Source: Rhabdophis nuchalis (lineage: Eukaryota > Chordata > Lepidosauria > Squamata > Natricidae). From it: 64,000 nt of DNA. This document shows, one piece after another, positions 1-44,984 of this stretch. Each line of letters starts with the position of its first letter. The first letter of the stretch is position 1. Under the pieces are notes generated by a model. The model did not search any database. It saw only the letters and a program-made list of their open reading frames with translations, and was not told the DNA's origin. Made by a program: the position numbers and the translations under genes. The DNA is taken from positions 47,524,605-47,588,604 of the forward strand of contig CM077643.1 in NCBI GenBank assembly GCA_039707465.1, given 5' to 3'.

Positions 1-396
1 GCAATATTGCATGCACACGGGTGCCCACCCCCATGATTTAATTCCCCCCCCATGCCATGCCCCCTGTGCATGCGTGCATGACACCCCGCCCTGCTGCCCT
101 GCGCATACACACACAACTTTCTTGGAGCCTGGGAAGGGTGAAAACGCCCCCCTCCCAGAGGCCATGCGGAGTCCAGAAACAGCCCATTTTCCAATTTCTG
201 ATGGGCCCAGTAAGTCCATTTTTCACTCTCTGGAGGCTTTCCTGAAGCCACCAGAGGACAAAAAACTGCTGAAAATCAAGGCCGACAATCAGCTGGCCAG
301 CGTGTGCATGCATGCTGGAGCTGACAGGGCAACATCTCACATGCCCTCAGAAATGGCTCCATGTGCCACCTGTGGCACACGTGCCATAGGTTCGCC
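1..396. mobile_element. hAT-like element (CAGTGATGG family), 3' part, cut by window edge
   Basis: GC-rich, CACA-rich body ending in GCCACCTGTGGCACACG then GCCATAGGTTCGCCATC, the same terminal block as the complete copy at 35809-36118. The open frames here are not coding. Confidence 0.6.
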
Positions 397-404
397 ATCT
401 ATAT

Positions 405-522
405 CATTATTGGCGAACCTTTTCGGCACTAGTGCCGAAATGGGACAGCACATGCTGACGTGCCCGGAGAGATGGTTTTACATGCCACTTCCGGTACACA
501 TGCCATAGGTTCGTTATCATGG
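405..522. mobile_element. Short hAT-like element (CAGTGATGG family), 118 bp
   Basis: Starts CATTATTGGCGAACC and ends GGTTCGTTATCATGG, degraded inverted ends of the CAGTGATGGCGAACC family. Flanks ATCTATAT (397-404) and CCCTATAT (523-530) match at 6 of 8 and have central TA. It sits directly on the end of the preceding copy of the same family. Confidence 0.5.
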
Positions 523-1779
523 CCCTATATCTTCAGACACTCAATACTGAACATGCTCAATTCTGACTGGAATTGTTTCAGCATTTTTTTTCACCTTTTA
601 CTTCCTCCCCATCCACCCAACATATACCTATAGTCCTACAGACCTGACATCGTATGTGCCAATCATTATGGAACAGCTATATAATGACAAATGGTTGAAA
701 AGGAATTCTAGATTCCCAGTTAATAGTTGCTTCCTTACTTGGATTTCATTAATGCCAATCAAGTATGTGTACACATAGAGTTAATGACAACTGATGAACC
801 CCGTGCAACCACAACAATGTTGTAGAGATTGCAACCTCTACCAGTAAAACAAGCAAGGGGACAGGATAATTGATGGAATCATTTTCTGTTTGTAAGCGCC
901 ATCCCAGTTCAAACAGAAATTATCTGAAATACTTTCTGGCTGTCATGCGAATAAACCCTGCCAGCTGCACATGGCCAAAGGCTGTCATTTTTACTCACCG
1001 AAAAGTCCTAAGTCAGAAAAACTGAGAATCCACTGAATATTCATGGCCAGATAGACCCGAAGCTGGCTTGACTGCTGCAATCAGACTGGCCTTAACACAC
1101 AAAATACCCCTTTTGGGAAATGCTAATACCAAACATAATCCTGTCCAACGCCTGAGTTCCTCTGATCACTTCAAGGACAAGCTACACATCAATTATGTAC
1201 TGTAGTAAGTTTATAATATCACCACCGACTTCAAAACATAAAAGCAGTTAAGATGCACCTACCTAATATGAATCATACAGTTAGCAAACAGGGAGCCAGC
1301 GCAGTTTAATATAAATCACTGGAGTTTATTGGAAGGAATATACGGCAGGAAGGGTAGTGGGTGACCAGTTGCCCTGTCTTGGCTCAGCCCACCTAAGAGG
1401 GTTGGCAATGGGATACAGAGAGGATTTCTAGGGTAGGAGGAAAGCTATGGTACAGATCTATACAGCCTCCATGCTCCTCTGCCAGGAGAGCTCCAGGCTG
1501 CCTCTGGGTTGCCTTAACATTCGTGTTAAATGAAAATGCCACGACTTGAACAGCTGGAGGGGATTTAAATGATTTCTCCAGCCACCAAGTGATTACAGCT
1601 ACCCTAAGGAACAGGTGCGAGGACTATCAAACCGCAAGTGACAAGTAACAAAAACGGCAACGATTCGAAATCCCTTCCGCCTTTCAGAGCCTGACCTGCA
1701 AGTTGAGAAGAGGCGATATCCCGCAGGTTTAGCCATTTAAGGGAAACTTCTTTTTCTTAAAAGGAGAACTCCAATTTAC
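523..1779. other. TMEM260: TMEM260 intron 6, no repeat recognised
   Basis: About 1.25 kb of ordinary intron sequence. I see no transposon ends, RNA gene or exon. The part around 890-1140 is low in simple repeats and could be conserved, but nothing in the sequence alone proves that. Confidence 0.4.
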
Positions 1780-35059
<33,280 letters not shown>

Positions 35060-35445
35060 TGAGCAGCAAGAACCGGCTCCTGCACGCCGCTCCCGCCTGC
35101 GGGCGCCACTTCCGGGTTCGCTGGGGAGTGGGCGGGGCTCTGCTTGGATTGTTCCATTTCCCAGTTTCGGGGCGGAGAGAGGCACCTTTCTCTTCCCGCG
35201 GTGGTTGCGTCCGGCTTATGCGCGGTGCGCTCCCCCGCCTGGAGAAGGTCAGCGCTGCAGGATATCGGAGAGCTGGGTTGGTAGCTCTTTCCCCACCACC
35301 CTCCGTCCCCCGCTCCGATCATATTTTTTAAAAAGGTAATACTTTGGGCAAGACATTGGATCTTGTTTTCCGGAAGTCGACATGTTGGAATGCCACACCG
35401 TAACCGTGAAACCTGGAGCCCTTCCCACGTTTCGTAGGCGCAAAG

Positions 35446-36240
35446 TAGGATTTAGAATTAGAATAGAATAGAAAAACAGAGTTGGAAGGGACCTTGGAGG
35501 GCTTCTAGTCCAACCCCCTGCTTAGTCAGGAAACCCTATACCATTTCAGACAAATGGCTATCCAACATCTTATAGACTTCACAACTTCTGGAGGCAAGCT
35601 GTTCCACTGATTAATTGTTCTAACTGTCAGGAAATTTCTCCTTAGTTCTAGGTTGCTTCTCTCCTGGATTAGTTTCCACCCATTGCTTCTTGTCCTGCCC
35701 TCAGGTGCTTTGGAAAATAGCTTGACTCCCTCTTCTTTGTGGCAACCCCTGAGATATTGGAACACTGCTATCATGTCTCCCCTAGTCTTCCTTTTCATTA
35801 AACTAGACCAGTGATGGCTAACCTTTTTTGGCTTGCGTGCCAAAAGCGGGGGGAGCGCAGGGGAGATGTGTGCGGGCGTGCCACACCCATAAGACTATGT
35901 GTGCGATCCCCTGCTTTTTGGCACGTTTTTTTCACCCTCCCCAGGCTCCAGAGGCTTTCTAGGACTAAAGAGGACTAAAAACAGCCTTAAATAAAGACCT
36001 AAATCAGCTGGCCAGTGCACACATGCGTACTGGAGCTGACAGGGCAACATTTTGCATGCCCTAAGAAATAGTTCCGTGTGCCACCTGTGGCACCTGTGCC
36101 ATAGGTTCACCCTCACGGAACTAGACATACCCAGTTCCTGCAACCGTTCTTCATATGTTTTAGCCTCCAGTCCCCTAATATACTTCGTTGCTCTTCTCTG
36201 CACTCTTTCTAGAGTCTCCACATCTTTTCTACATTGATCT
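35446..36240 (-). mobile_element. CR1 LINE 3' end, interrupted by a hAT element
   Basis: Blocks 35446-35808 and 36119-36240 are consecutive CR1 sequence on the minus strand. The tail AGAATAGAATAG starts about 110 bp upstream of the CpG-rich promoter edge of TMEM260. The hAT copy sits where the CR1 reads AACTAGAC. Confidence 0.9.
35809..36118. mobile_element. hAT element (CAGTGATGG family), 310 bp, nested in CR1
   Basis: Starts CAGTGATGGCTAACC and ends ATAGGTTCACCCTCACGG. The host CR1 allows an exact check: AACTAGAC appears at 35801-35808 and again at 36119-36126 and once in uninterrupted CR1, so it is an 8-bp target duplication. Confidence 0.92.
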
Positions 36241-36724
36241 TGTTTCAAAGCCAAAATGGATTGATAGGAAGTTTTGTGACCCAGTCAGTTGCGGTTCTTA
36301 AGGCACAATTTTTACCACAGGAAAAAAAAAACTGCAGAAAAACCTTGAAAACTGCAGAAAAACCGTGCTCTTCTTGACCCATTCAGGTTTGCTGCAACTG
36401 CCAGCTGCAAAGTTGTCGCTTGGTGCTTTCTTGTTTCTTGCAAAAGTCTTAATTATATGTTGAGTTGCAGTAGGTGTGGCCTGAAAGATGCTGCTGCAAA
36501 TGTCCCTTATATGCTATATAGATATAGAAATAATAAATCTAGTAAAAAGATTTTTGGATCCAAAAGGGTTCTGCCGTGGAAGTGCATATTGGATCATATT
36601 TAGGAATGACGGCTTTTAATTTAAAGAGAAAACGGGATGTCAGATGCTACTAATCTTGGTGGCTAATGGACTCTAGAACTAAATGAAGCTTGTCTCTGAA
36701 GCTCAGTAGCTATTGTGGAAGGAT

Positions 36725-37857
36725 TGAATTCAACAGGGTTCTTCTTATATAAGTAAGGCATTTGATAAAGTAGACCATAACCTACTACCAGATAAAGTAG
36801 AAAAATGTGGGTTAGGCAGCATCACCACCAAATTGTTTCGTAACTGGTTGACCAACCCCACTCAACGTGTAGTCCTCAATGGAACTGCATCTACATGGAG
36901 GGAAGTATGCAGTGGAGTACCCCAAGGCTCTGTTTTAAGCCCAGTACTCTTCAACATCTTCATCAATGATTGGATGAGGGGATGAATGGGGAACTCATCA
37001 AATTTGCAGATGACACCAAGATGGCAGGAATAGCCAACACTCCAGAAGATAGGCTTAAGATACAGAAGGATCTTGACAAACTTGAACATTGGGCACTATC
37101 TAACAAAATGAAATTCAATGGTAGGAAAAAATAAGGTTCTACATTTAGGCAAGAAAAATGAAATGCACAGGTACAATATAGATGGTAGTAGTAACTGTGA
37201 GAGGGATCTTGCAGTCTTAGTGGACAACCATTTAAATATGAGCCAGCAGTGTGCAGCAGCTGCCAAAATAAGCCAACACAGTTCTAGACTGCATAAATAG
37301 AGGGATAGAATCAAGACCACAAGAAGTGTTAATACTGCTTTATAATGCCTTGGTAAAGCCACACTTGGAATACTGCATCCAGTTTTAGTCGCCATGATGT
37401 AAACAAGATGTGGAGACTCTAGAAAGAGTACAGAGAAGAGCAACAGATGATTAGGGGACTGGAGACAAAAACATGAACAGTTGCAGAAACTGGGTATGTC
37501 TACTTTAATAGAAAGAAGGACTAGGGGAGACATCATAGCAGTGTTCTAATATCTCAGGGACCACCCAAAAAAAGAGGGAGTCAAGCTATCCTCCAAAGCA
37601 CCCGAGGGCAGAACAAGAAGCAATGGGTGGAAACTAATCAAGGAGAGAAGCAACTTAGAACTGAGGAGAAATTTCCCGACAGAACAATTAATCAGTGGAA
37701 CAGCTTGCCTCCAGAAGTTGTGAATGCTCTAACACTGCAAGTGTTTAAGAAGATGTTGGATAGCCATTTGTCTGATGTGGTGTAGGGTTTCCTGCCTAAG
37801 CAGAGGGTTGGACCAGAAAACCTTCAAGGTCCCTTCCAACTCTGTTATTCTAAATTC
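36725..37857 (+). mobile_element. CR1 LINE, RT domain to 3' end, decayed
   Basis: About 1.1 kb. RT motifs are visible: [11 protein letters not shown] (from about 36754), [10 protein letters not shown] (36914-36943), FADDTK (37003-37020), and later RNFPT and FNSVIL-type 3' UTR blocks. Frameshifts and stops break the frame, for example just after FINDW, so it is a dead copy. The tail is ATTCTAAATTCTAT. Confidence 0.9.
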
Positions 37858-38179
37858 TATATTCTCAGGTAAATTAGTATCGTATCTATTTTGCACATGT
37901 GGGTAGCTGAGAGTTCATGGGTGGCCTGGGCACTCACAAAAACACGGCAGCTCTTCATATTAAATAACCTACTCAGACCATGCAACAGGGGGATATGATG
38001 GGAAGATATTTGTCTTAATTCTACTTTGATTTTTATCATGTTGCCCAGGTCACCAAAGCCTGCCTTTTATAATTTGCTTGCTGAATTTAGAAAACAATCC
38101 AATTTCATCACGCTGTAGTAGCACACAATAAAAATAGCAAAACAAAACACCAAAAAGAAATCAGAAACATTTTTTAAAA

Positions 38180-38629
38180 ATCCTCAGACAGATAAGGACC
38201 CGTTTGAAGCCACAGCCTGGAGGATCAACTGCATTCTCAAGGACTTGGTTATGGTGGGAGCCCTGGAGAGTCTCTGTGGAGATGCTGTTCCAGAGGGGAG
38301 CCACTTCAACAGAAAAGGCCTACTTTCTGGCTTCTGAAAAATTAATAGGACTCGGAGCACAAATTGTGCAGGACAAGCAGAAACTATTGGAGATAGGCTT
38401 TCTCTCGGATGACTAGGCTGCATGACACAAACAACTTTTGGGTTGTTAACCAGCAACCTTGAATCGCACACAAAAGCCAACTGGCAATCAATGCAGTTTG
38501 CAGAGGAGTGGGAGGACATGAACATAATGTACTACGCCTACCAGGGCCCACCCTGTTCTATTCTGGAAGATTCTGAGTGGTCTTTGAGGGAAGCACTTCA
38601 CAATATTCCTTGTGTGACAGGATCAAAGA
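38180..38629 (-). mobile_element. LINE 3' part (SVAGP family), diverged
   Basis: Reads TGTTCCAGAGGGGAGCCACT, AACAGAAAAGGCC and ACCAGCAACCTTGAATCGCA, homologous to 50500-50688 and 51661-51920. It is cut on its right by the 964-bp element. Confidence 0.6.
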
Positions 38630-39593
38630 CAGGGTGGATTTGATTTAAATCAAGTTGATTTAAATCACGATTTAAATCATGATTTAAATCACTAGTAAAA
38701 AAGCTTGATTTAAATCATAGTTTTCTATATAAAGACTAATTCTTGCTGGTATAACTTATAATATGCAAGTAGATGAAGATTTTTAGAATAACAACTTTTC
38801 ATATTAGTTTTTTTATCCCCAGTTTAATAGATTAATCATTCATATTTGGACAACTTTTCTGTTTTAATTAGGAAGGAGAAAAATAATCATTACCTTAATA
38901 ATAACAATTTAAATAGATTAATTCAACTGAAACAATAACACTACAGCATATGTTATTTGCTTAAACAAACATCCATGTTTGTTAACTAATTTGGCTAAAC
39001 AAAATATATATATTTTAAGAAACTTAGACTTTCATTTTGTAGTATTGCTTGTCTGCTTGCCCCTTCCTCCTCACACTTAGTTTCAATTTCTTCTTGTGCA
39101 GATCTATTCCACTCCAAACAATCAGAAAAATATTGTTTCTATTCTATTCACTGAACTTCTTGAAACTTAGCACTGAAAGGGTTGATTCTATATTCATAGG
39201 TTTGTAGAAGTTAGGATTAAGGTCTTTTTTTCAACTCTGTTCATGTTATAACATTTTTGCTGTGAAGAAAAGGCATGTGATCTCTGCTGAGTCAAATTCA
39301 GTTTTGAGAACTGCAAAAGTAAACCAAGCATCTGTGATAATATCTTGTAGGCAAAGAAGCTGCCCAATAATCTTACAAAAACCTCTGGAAGAGCATGACA
39401 TTGTGAATGGATTAATGGAATTTATTTACCAAAAAAATTAAACATATACAGCCTTATTCTACATAATTAAAAAACTAATCTTTATTTCATGATGGAATAA
39501 CCTTTGGATGATAATATATTTTCTTAAAAAAGCATTTTATATAAAAAAAAATCCGATTTAAATAAAAAAAATCATTGCTTTTTATCCACCCTG
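38630..39593. mobile_element. TTTAAATC-rich hAT-like element, 964 bp
   Basis: Ends CAGGGTGGATTTGATTTAAA and TTGCTTTTTATCCACCCTG. Perfect duplication ATCAAAGA (38622-38629, 39594-39601). Subterminal GATTTAAATCA repeats. No coding frame. Reverse complement of 50689-51660 along nearly its whole length. Confidence 0.82.
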
Positions 39594-39601
39594 ATCAAAG
39601 A

Positions 39602-40244
39602 TCAAGGGACCATCTGGAGAGTCCCTTGTGCCTAGCATTGTCAGATGTTGAACAGGTAAAGGAGGGTATAATTGAAAAAGTGAACAGGGAGATGGTGGTG
39701 GGAACACAGTTTAACTTTCTCAATATCCTAGTAACAAATATTACAGCAAAAAATTGCAAAATAATTTACTCGGGCCTACAAGAAATTACTTGTTCCAGTA
39801 TCAAGAAGACTAGGTTTTTTTTACATTGAAGTATTTTTCCAACAACTCTTTATTTTCAAGAACCTGTGTTGCCAATAAAATAGAATTGACAACAACAAGC
39901 TTTTCAGAATTTCACAATAGAAACATATGATGAGTCCTGCGATCTACAGATCAAGCGATCATAAATTTAAAGGGGCTGGATGGAATCTGATCTCTGGAAT
40001 CAGGAACTAAGCAATGGAAATCTAGACTGTTGACAGATGAGAGAGAAAGAAGCAGACAATTTACAAGATCACAATACATGCACGTTTGAATGATTACTGC
40101 TGTGAAAACTGTCCCCAAAAACCCCTGAAGATATTTTAAAAGCTGGTCAATATTTAATGTTAAGACTATCCCTATCAGTTGTAACCCTACATGTGCCTTG
40201 GGGGGGGGGTGCACTTTAGGGCATGAATGTGAGTTGTGCTGTAG
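39602..40244. other. Intergenic, unassigned
   Basis: No gene seen; a G run at 40201-40209. Confidence 0.35.
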
Positions 40245-40274
40245 GTTATAAGATTCCATGAGTCTTGAGTTCAA

Positions 40275-40420
40275 ATCTGGACCAGCTTAGTGTACTTGGT
40301 TATAGTCCTGGACAAGGAACAGGGGGACCCAAGTTCTAGTCTACCTTCACATGAAAGGACATTGGATGACTTAGAGACCGTCCTCCTCAATCCAAATAAC
40401 TTCACATTAGGTTCTTCTTG
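40275..40420. mobile_element. Possible old tRNA-SINE fragment
   Basis: GTACTTGGTTATAGTCCTGG, ACCCAAGTTCTAGTCTACC and GATGACTTAGAGACCGTC resemble the head and core of 22835-23070. Weak. Confidence 0.3.
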
Positions 40421-40439
40421 GAGAAAAAAAAAGTGATTA

Positions 40440-40738
40440 CTAGACGGAGTCAAGCTATTGCAAGAGGGAGTCATGCTATTCTCCAAAGCACCAGAAGGCA
40501 GGACAAGAAGCAATGGATGGAAACTAATCAAAGAGAGAAGCAACCTAGAACTAAAAAGAAATCCCCTGACAGTTAGAAAATTAAACAGGGAAACAACTTG
40601 CCTCCAAATGTTGTGAATGCTCCAACACTAGAAGTTTTAAGAAGATGTTGGATATCCATTTGAAATGGTATAGTGTCCTGCCTGAGCAGGGTGTTGGACT
40701 AGAAGAACTCTTCCAATGCTATTATTGTGTTCTGCTCT
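40440..40738 (+). mobile_element. CR1 LINE, 3' end
   Basis: Reads GGGAGTCATGCTATTCTCCA, AAGCAATGGATGGAAACTAA and TTGGACTAGAAGAACTCTTC; a diverged copy ending at ATTATTGTG. Confidence 0.85.
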
Positions 40739-40946
40739 GTTTAATATCAGTTAGAATAAAGCTTGAGTTCCTGGTTGATATGTATATTAAATAAACTTTA
40801 GTTTTAACATCAACTTTTTGCTTCCAACCAAGTTGTAGTTCTCAGCCAACCTTACCTACAAAACAGGCATAATATTGTAGATAAGACAACAATTATGCTA
40901 AACCAATTTTCACCTCCTAGAATCTGGAAGAAAAGGCTGCTTAGAG

Positions 40947-41049
40947 CAATATTTCTCAACCTTGGCAACTTGAAAATGTCCTGACTTCAACTCCCAGAAT
41001 TCCCCAGCCAGCAAATGCATCTTCAAGTTGCCAAGATTGAGAAACACTG
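40947..41049. mobile_element. Foldback hAT MITE (CAGTGTTTCTCAAC family), 103 bp
   Basis: Ends CAATATTTCTCAACCTTGG and AAGATTGAGAAACACTG; perfect duplication GCTTAGAG (40939-40946, 41050-41057). Confidence 0.9.
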
Positions 41050-41256
41050 GCTTAGAGGATGATCACTGCTTTGCCCTGAAGAGATGGCTTGGACCATTCC
41101 AGAAAAAACATGAAGTAGGAAAGACAGGAAAGAGATGCTGTTGAATGTTTATTCATCATCTCTACCCTCAGACAGTCACCTATTGACTGGGGGTGGGGGG
41201 AGCACTTTTGGTTGGCCAGCCACAAGAGAAAATCAGGAGATTCCTTTATGACACCA

Positions 41257-41475
41257 AAATAATACAATAATACAATAGCAGAGTTGGAAGGGACCTTGTA
41301 GGTCTTCTAGTCCAACCCCCTGCATGGGCAGGAACCTTATACCATTTCAGACAAATGGCTGTCTAACATCTTTTTAAAGACTTCCAGGGTTGGGGCATTC
41401 ACAACTGCTGGAGGCAAGCTGTTCCAGAGGTTAATTGTTCTTACTGTCAGGAAATTTCTCCTTAATTCTAAGAGA
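41257..41475 (-). mobile_element. CR1 LINE, 3' end
   Basis: Minus-strand 3' end with tail ATACAATAATACAATA, then AGAGTTGGAAGGGACCTTGT; stops in the ORF at the CTAAGTTGC-equivalent position. Close in sequence to 63079-63868. Confidence 0.88.
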
Positions 41476-41572
41476 GACTGGAGCCTTGAAGAAGTTCTTC
41501 ATATGTTTAAATCCCTCTCTGCCTCTCATCAGGGAGATCCACAGAGCAATGTTGCATAAAAACAGGCTGAGC

Positions 41573-41608
<36 letters not shown>
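41573..41608. repeat. (GATT)n microsatellite
   Basis: Nine GATT units; it lies between two CR1 fragments of opposite orientation. Confidence 0.95.
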
Positions 41609-41609
<1 letters not shown>

Positions 41610-41714
41610 GTTTTCTTCTGAGTAATTAAAAAATGTGAAAAATAAATAAACGAAAAATAAATTGTACCAGTGGCCATCTTGACTGTTTCCACCACATTCC
41701 GCAGACACCCTGAA

Positions 41715-42140
41715 ATCTGCAGTGTTAAATGGACTGGATGAAGAGGAACTGGATATGTCTAGTCTAATGAAAAGAAAGACTAGGGGTGACATGATAGCAG
41801 CGTTCCAATATCTCAGGGGTTGCCACAAAGAAGAGGGAGTCAAGCTGTTCTCCAAAGCACATGAGGGTAGGACAAGAAGCAATGGGTGGAAACTAATCCA
41901 GGAGCGAAGCAACTTAGAACTAAGGAGAAATTTCCCGACAGAACAATTAATCAGTGGAACAACCTCCTCCAGATGTTGTGAATGCTCCAACACTGGAAGT
42001 TTTTTAGAAGTTGTTGGATAACCATTTGTCTGACATGGTATAGAGTTTCCTGCCAAGGCAGGGGGTTGAACTACAAGACCTCCAAGGTCCCTTCCAACTC
42101 TGTTATTCTATTCTTCTCTACTCTATTCTATTTAGAAAAT
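41715..42140 (+). mobile_element. CR1 LINE, 3' end
   Basis: Starts at MSSLMKRKTRGDMIAAF, continues through YLRGCHKEEGVKLFSKA, and ends TTCTATTCTTCTCTACTCTA. A short deletion after RRNFPT shifts the frame. Confidence 0.88.
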
Positions 42141-42355
42141 CCTAGTTATCTCCACTCACATTTCAAGATCAAAAGTAGTCAGAAGAAAAAAATAGGAGCC
42201 ATTCCCAACAGATCACAATCATGCACCTTCTATTCTGCATACATTTGAAAATGCTTCTCCTCTTATCTTTGAATGATGGATTGCATCTAGTGGCATTAGG
42301 CTTCTAAAATCAATTGTACATTGTTTGTTTGCCATTTAGGCTGTACAGATAGTCC

Positions 42356-42730
42356 TTGACTTAAAGCAATGTTTAGTGACCATTTAGTGACTGAAAAAAA
42401 CTGACTTAAGACAATTTTTCACACTTATGATCATTGCAGCATTCCCATGGTCACGGAATCAACATTCAGATGCTAGGGAATCGTTTCATATTTATGACAG
42501 TTGCAATGTCCCAGGGTCATGCGATCACCTTGAGCAGCCTTCTGACAAGCAAAGTCAATGGAGAAGCCAGATTCACTTAACAATTGTATGACTAACTTAA
42601 CAACTGCAATGATTCACTTAACAACTGTAACAAGAAAAGTCATAAAATGGGGTGAAACTCACTTAACTAATGTCTCACTTAGCAGCATATATTTTGGGCT
42701 CAATTGTGGTCATAAGTCAAGGACTGTCTG
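42356..42730. mobile_element. Tc1/mariner-type MITE (CAGGTAGTCC family), 375 bp, complete
   Basis: Inverted ends CAGATAGTCCTTGACTTA and TAAGTCAAGGACTGTCTG flanked by TA (42354-42355, 42731-42732). Body blocks: CCCATGGTCACGGAATCA, ATATTTATGACAGTTGCAAT and TTCTGACAAGCAAAGTCAAT. Reference copy for 14169, 49391 and 62461. Confidence 0.85.
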
Positions 42731-42835
42731 TATTCATCCAGAAGACTATAATGCAAACAAGGAAATTGCTGTAGACAATTTAGGTAGTAAGGTAGTTAAG
42801 TAATTGGTTAATGGCCAATGATTTTAGACATGGAA

Positions 42836-43072
42836 AATAGCAATAGCACTTATATACCGCTTCATAGTGCTTTACAGCCCTCTCTAAGTGGTTTACAGAG
42901 TCAGCATATTGCCCCCAACAATTTGGGTCCTCATTTTACTGACTTCCGAAGGGTGGAAGGCTGAGTCAATCTTTAGCTGGCGAAACTCCAACTGCCGAAC
43001 TGCTGGCAGCCAGCAGTCAGCAGAAGAAGGTTGCAGTACTGCATTCTAACCACTGCACCACCACAGCTCTTA
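42836..43072 (-). mobile_element. Squam1-type tRNA SINE
   Basis: Minus-strand copy: TATATACCGCTTCATAGTGC, GAGTCAGCATATTGCCCCCA, GGGTGGAAGGCTGAGTCAAT and the tRNA-like end TTCTAACCACTGCACCACC. The name Squam1 is from memory; the tRNA-derived nature is clear from the A-box end. Confidence 0.8.
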
Positions 43073-44771
43073 TCTACAAGCAATATCTACAAGCTAAATT
43101 AATCTTTCTCAGCTTGACCTGCTTTACAGGGAGTTGTTAGGGTTACCTAACAGCTCTGAATTATTCGGGCGGGGGGAGGTCATAAATAGAGTAAGAACAT
43201 AAAAGATGAGGTATATGTGTATGCATATAAATGACATTCAACCACGTGCCTGGTCCATATTTAAGCAATAATCCATGCTTTTAAAAAGAGAGAGAGAGAG
43301 AGGACTTGGGGAATAGAAAACCAAGCAAATACATATATACATATTAATGATACCTGATGACCGCTAGGGGGAGCAACTAAGGAAGTTTTCCAAATATATT
43401 TGCTGCCCTCTAGTGATCATCTGAAGTTGCCATGTCAGTTCTAACTACTTACCATAAATTTAAGAGGATTTTCAGTTGCATTGTAGAGTCTTGATATGTG
43501 ACTAGTAGGCAGCAAAATCATGGGACTGTAACAAAAATATCTGGAACATGGGAGATGATTAAAAGAAGAAACTGAACATAATTGTAACAGAAGGTAGCAT
43601 GGCTGAAAATTATCAGGGTAGATAAATCAGCTACGTGGGTTACATTTAATCAGAGATATTTGGGGAATTAACTTTGCATTCCTTTAATTTTGTCTTTTGG
43701 CTATTTAAAATGTTCTTATGTCAACTAAAAACATTTTACATCATTCATTTGTGTACAACACCCCAGGTGTTGCTAAAGGGGTCACATTAAAGTTGAAAAA
43801 TATAAATTTCTAATATTCTGTGATGCCACTGGAATCGTCCAACAAACAATTTATTTTCTCTGAACCTTACAAAGTTTTAGTAAGAATTGCTCAGAAAATA
43901 ACCTATTTTAAAAAATCACCCTTTCAGGCAGCTTTTCAAGTCACAGAGGTAAATGTTATGAATGTGCCGTACTAATATTTGACTTTCATTGGAGACCCAG
44001 GACAAAAAAAAATGATGTAAACTAACATTTAACGCAGCACAGGACTTAAACAAAATTGTTCGGTTGAGATCTGTATATGTGGGAGTGACTGGAGTAGATT
44101 GCAGAGGTGACACCAAAATATAATTTTATCATATTGTATCTGTATCTTAAATTATTGTACTCTATTCCAATTCCATTTTAGATTGTATTTTATTCCAATT
44201 CCATTTTAAATCGTATTTTATTCCAATTTCATTTTAAATTGTATTTCATCAAATTCCACTTTAAATTGCTTTTATCAAATTCTAGTAATAATTTTTTCAA
44301 ATTTGCACTTTGATGTGCCAAAAGGGCTAATCAGTAAAGACTCAATGTCATTAACGTATTTTTATCCAGATTTGAATTTACAGCTAGAGATTTATTTTAT
44401 ACTATAGTTCGATTAAAGATCATATTTCTTTGAAACGAACATAAGCCTATCAGTTCTTGAAACGAAATCTACTGATACGGCTTTTAGTGGTGCTTTACTA
44501 TTGTATGATATGATTGGTATGATTACCTGCCTTCAAGTCATTTTCAGTTCCTTGTGACCACATAAATAGAACTCCATGATGATCTAATTGTTTCTTCAAG
44601 ACTTTCAATGGTGCATCATCACCACTATGTGTCCATCTACCTTGCTTCCGGTTGTCCTCATATTCTCTTTTCTTCCGTCTTTCCCAGCATTAAGATCTTT
44701 TTCCAGAGAGTTGGGTCTTTGCATAATATGCCCAAAATATAATTTGAATTTGGTCATTTGTGCCTCTAGTG
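43073..44771. other. Intergenic, mostly unassigned
   Basis: No gene. Contains a short palindrome at 43355-43421 (see findings) and a local tandem series of an approximately 32-bp unit TTCCAATTCCATTTTA at about 44163-44260. Confidence 0.4.
44163..44281. repeat. Minisatellite-like tandem, about 3-4 units
   Basis: Units built on TATTCCAATTCCATTTTA followed by AATTGTATTT recur about every 30 bp with small changes. Confidence 0.75.
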
Positions 44772-44968
44772 CAGAGGTCTCATTCTTGCAGCCCGCGGGC
44801 CAATTGCGGCCCGCCAGGACAGTATCTTGTGGCCCCTACCGTGATATGAAATATAATGTTAGTATTAATATTAGTATTCATATTAATATAAGGAATCTCT
44901 TATGCGGCTCAGCCTTACCCAGACTCAGCCTCCAGCGGCCCCCAGGTAAATTGAATTTGAGACCCCTG
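44772..44968. mobile_element. hAT element, 197 bp
   Basis: Ends CAGAGGTCTCATTC and GAATTTGAGACCCCTG; GC-rich arms (GCAGCCCGCGGGCCAATTGC). Perfect duplication CTCTAGTG (44764-44771, 44969-44976). Confidence 0.88.
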
Positions 44969-44984
44969 CTCTAGTGGGTTGCTC

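Noticed and set aside
11..508. 165-codon open frame at the left edge
   Set aside because: Lies within two GC-rich hAT-like elements; no protein likeness.
35060..35185. Upstream extension of TMEM260 exon 1 starting at 35185
   Set aside because: The codon at 35185-35183 is GTG, and eukaryotic translation would start at an ATG; the nearest in-frame ATGs are 35059 and 35032.
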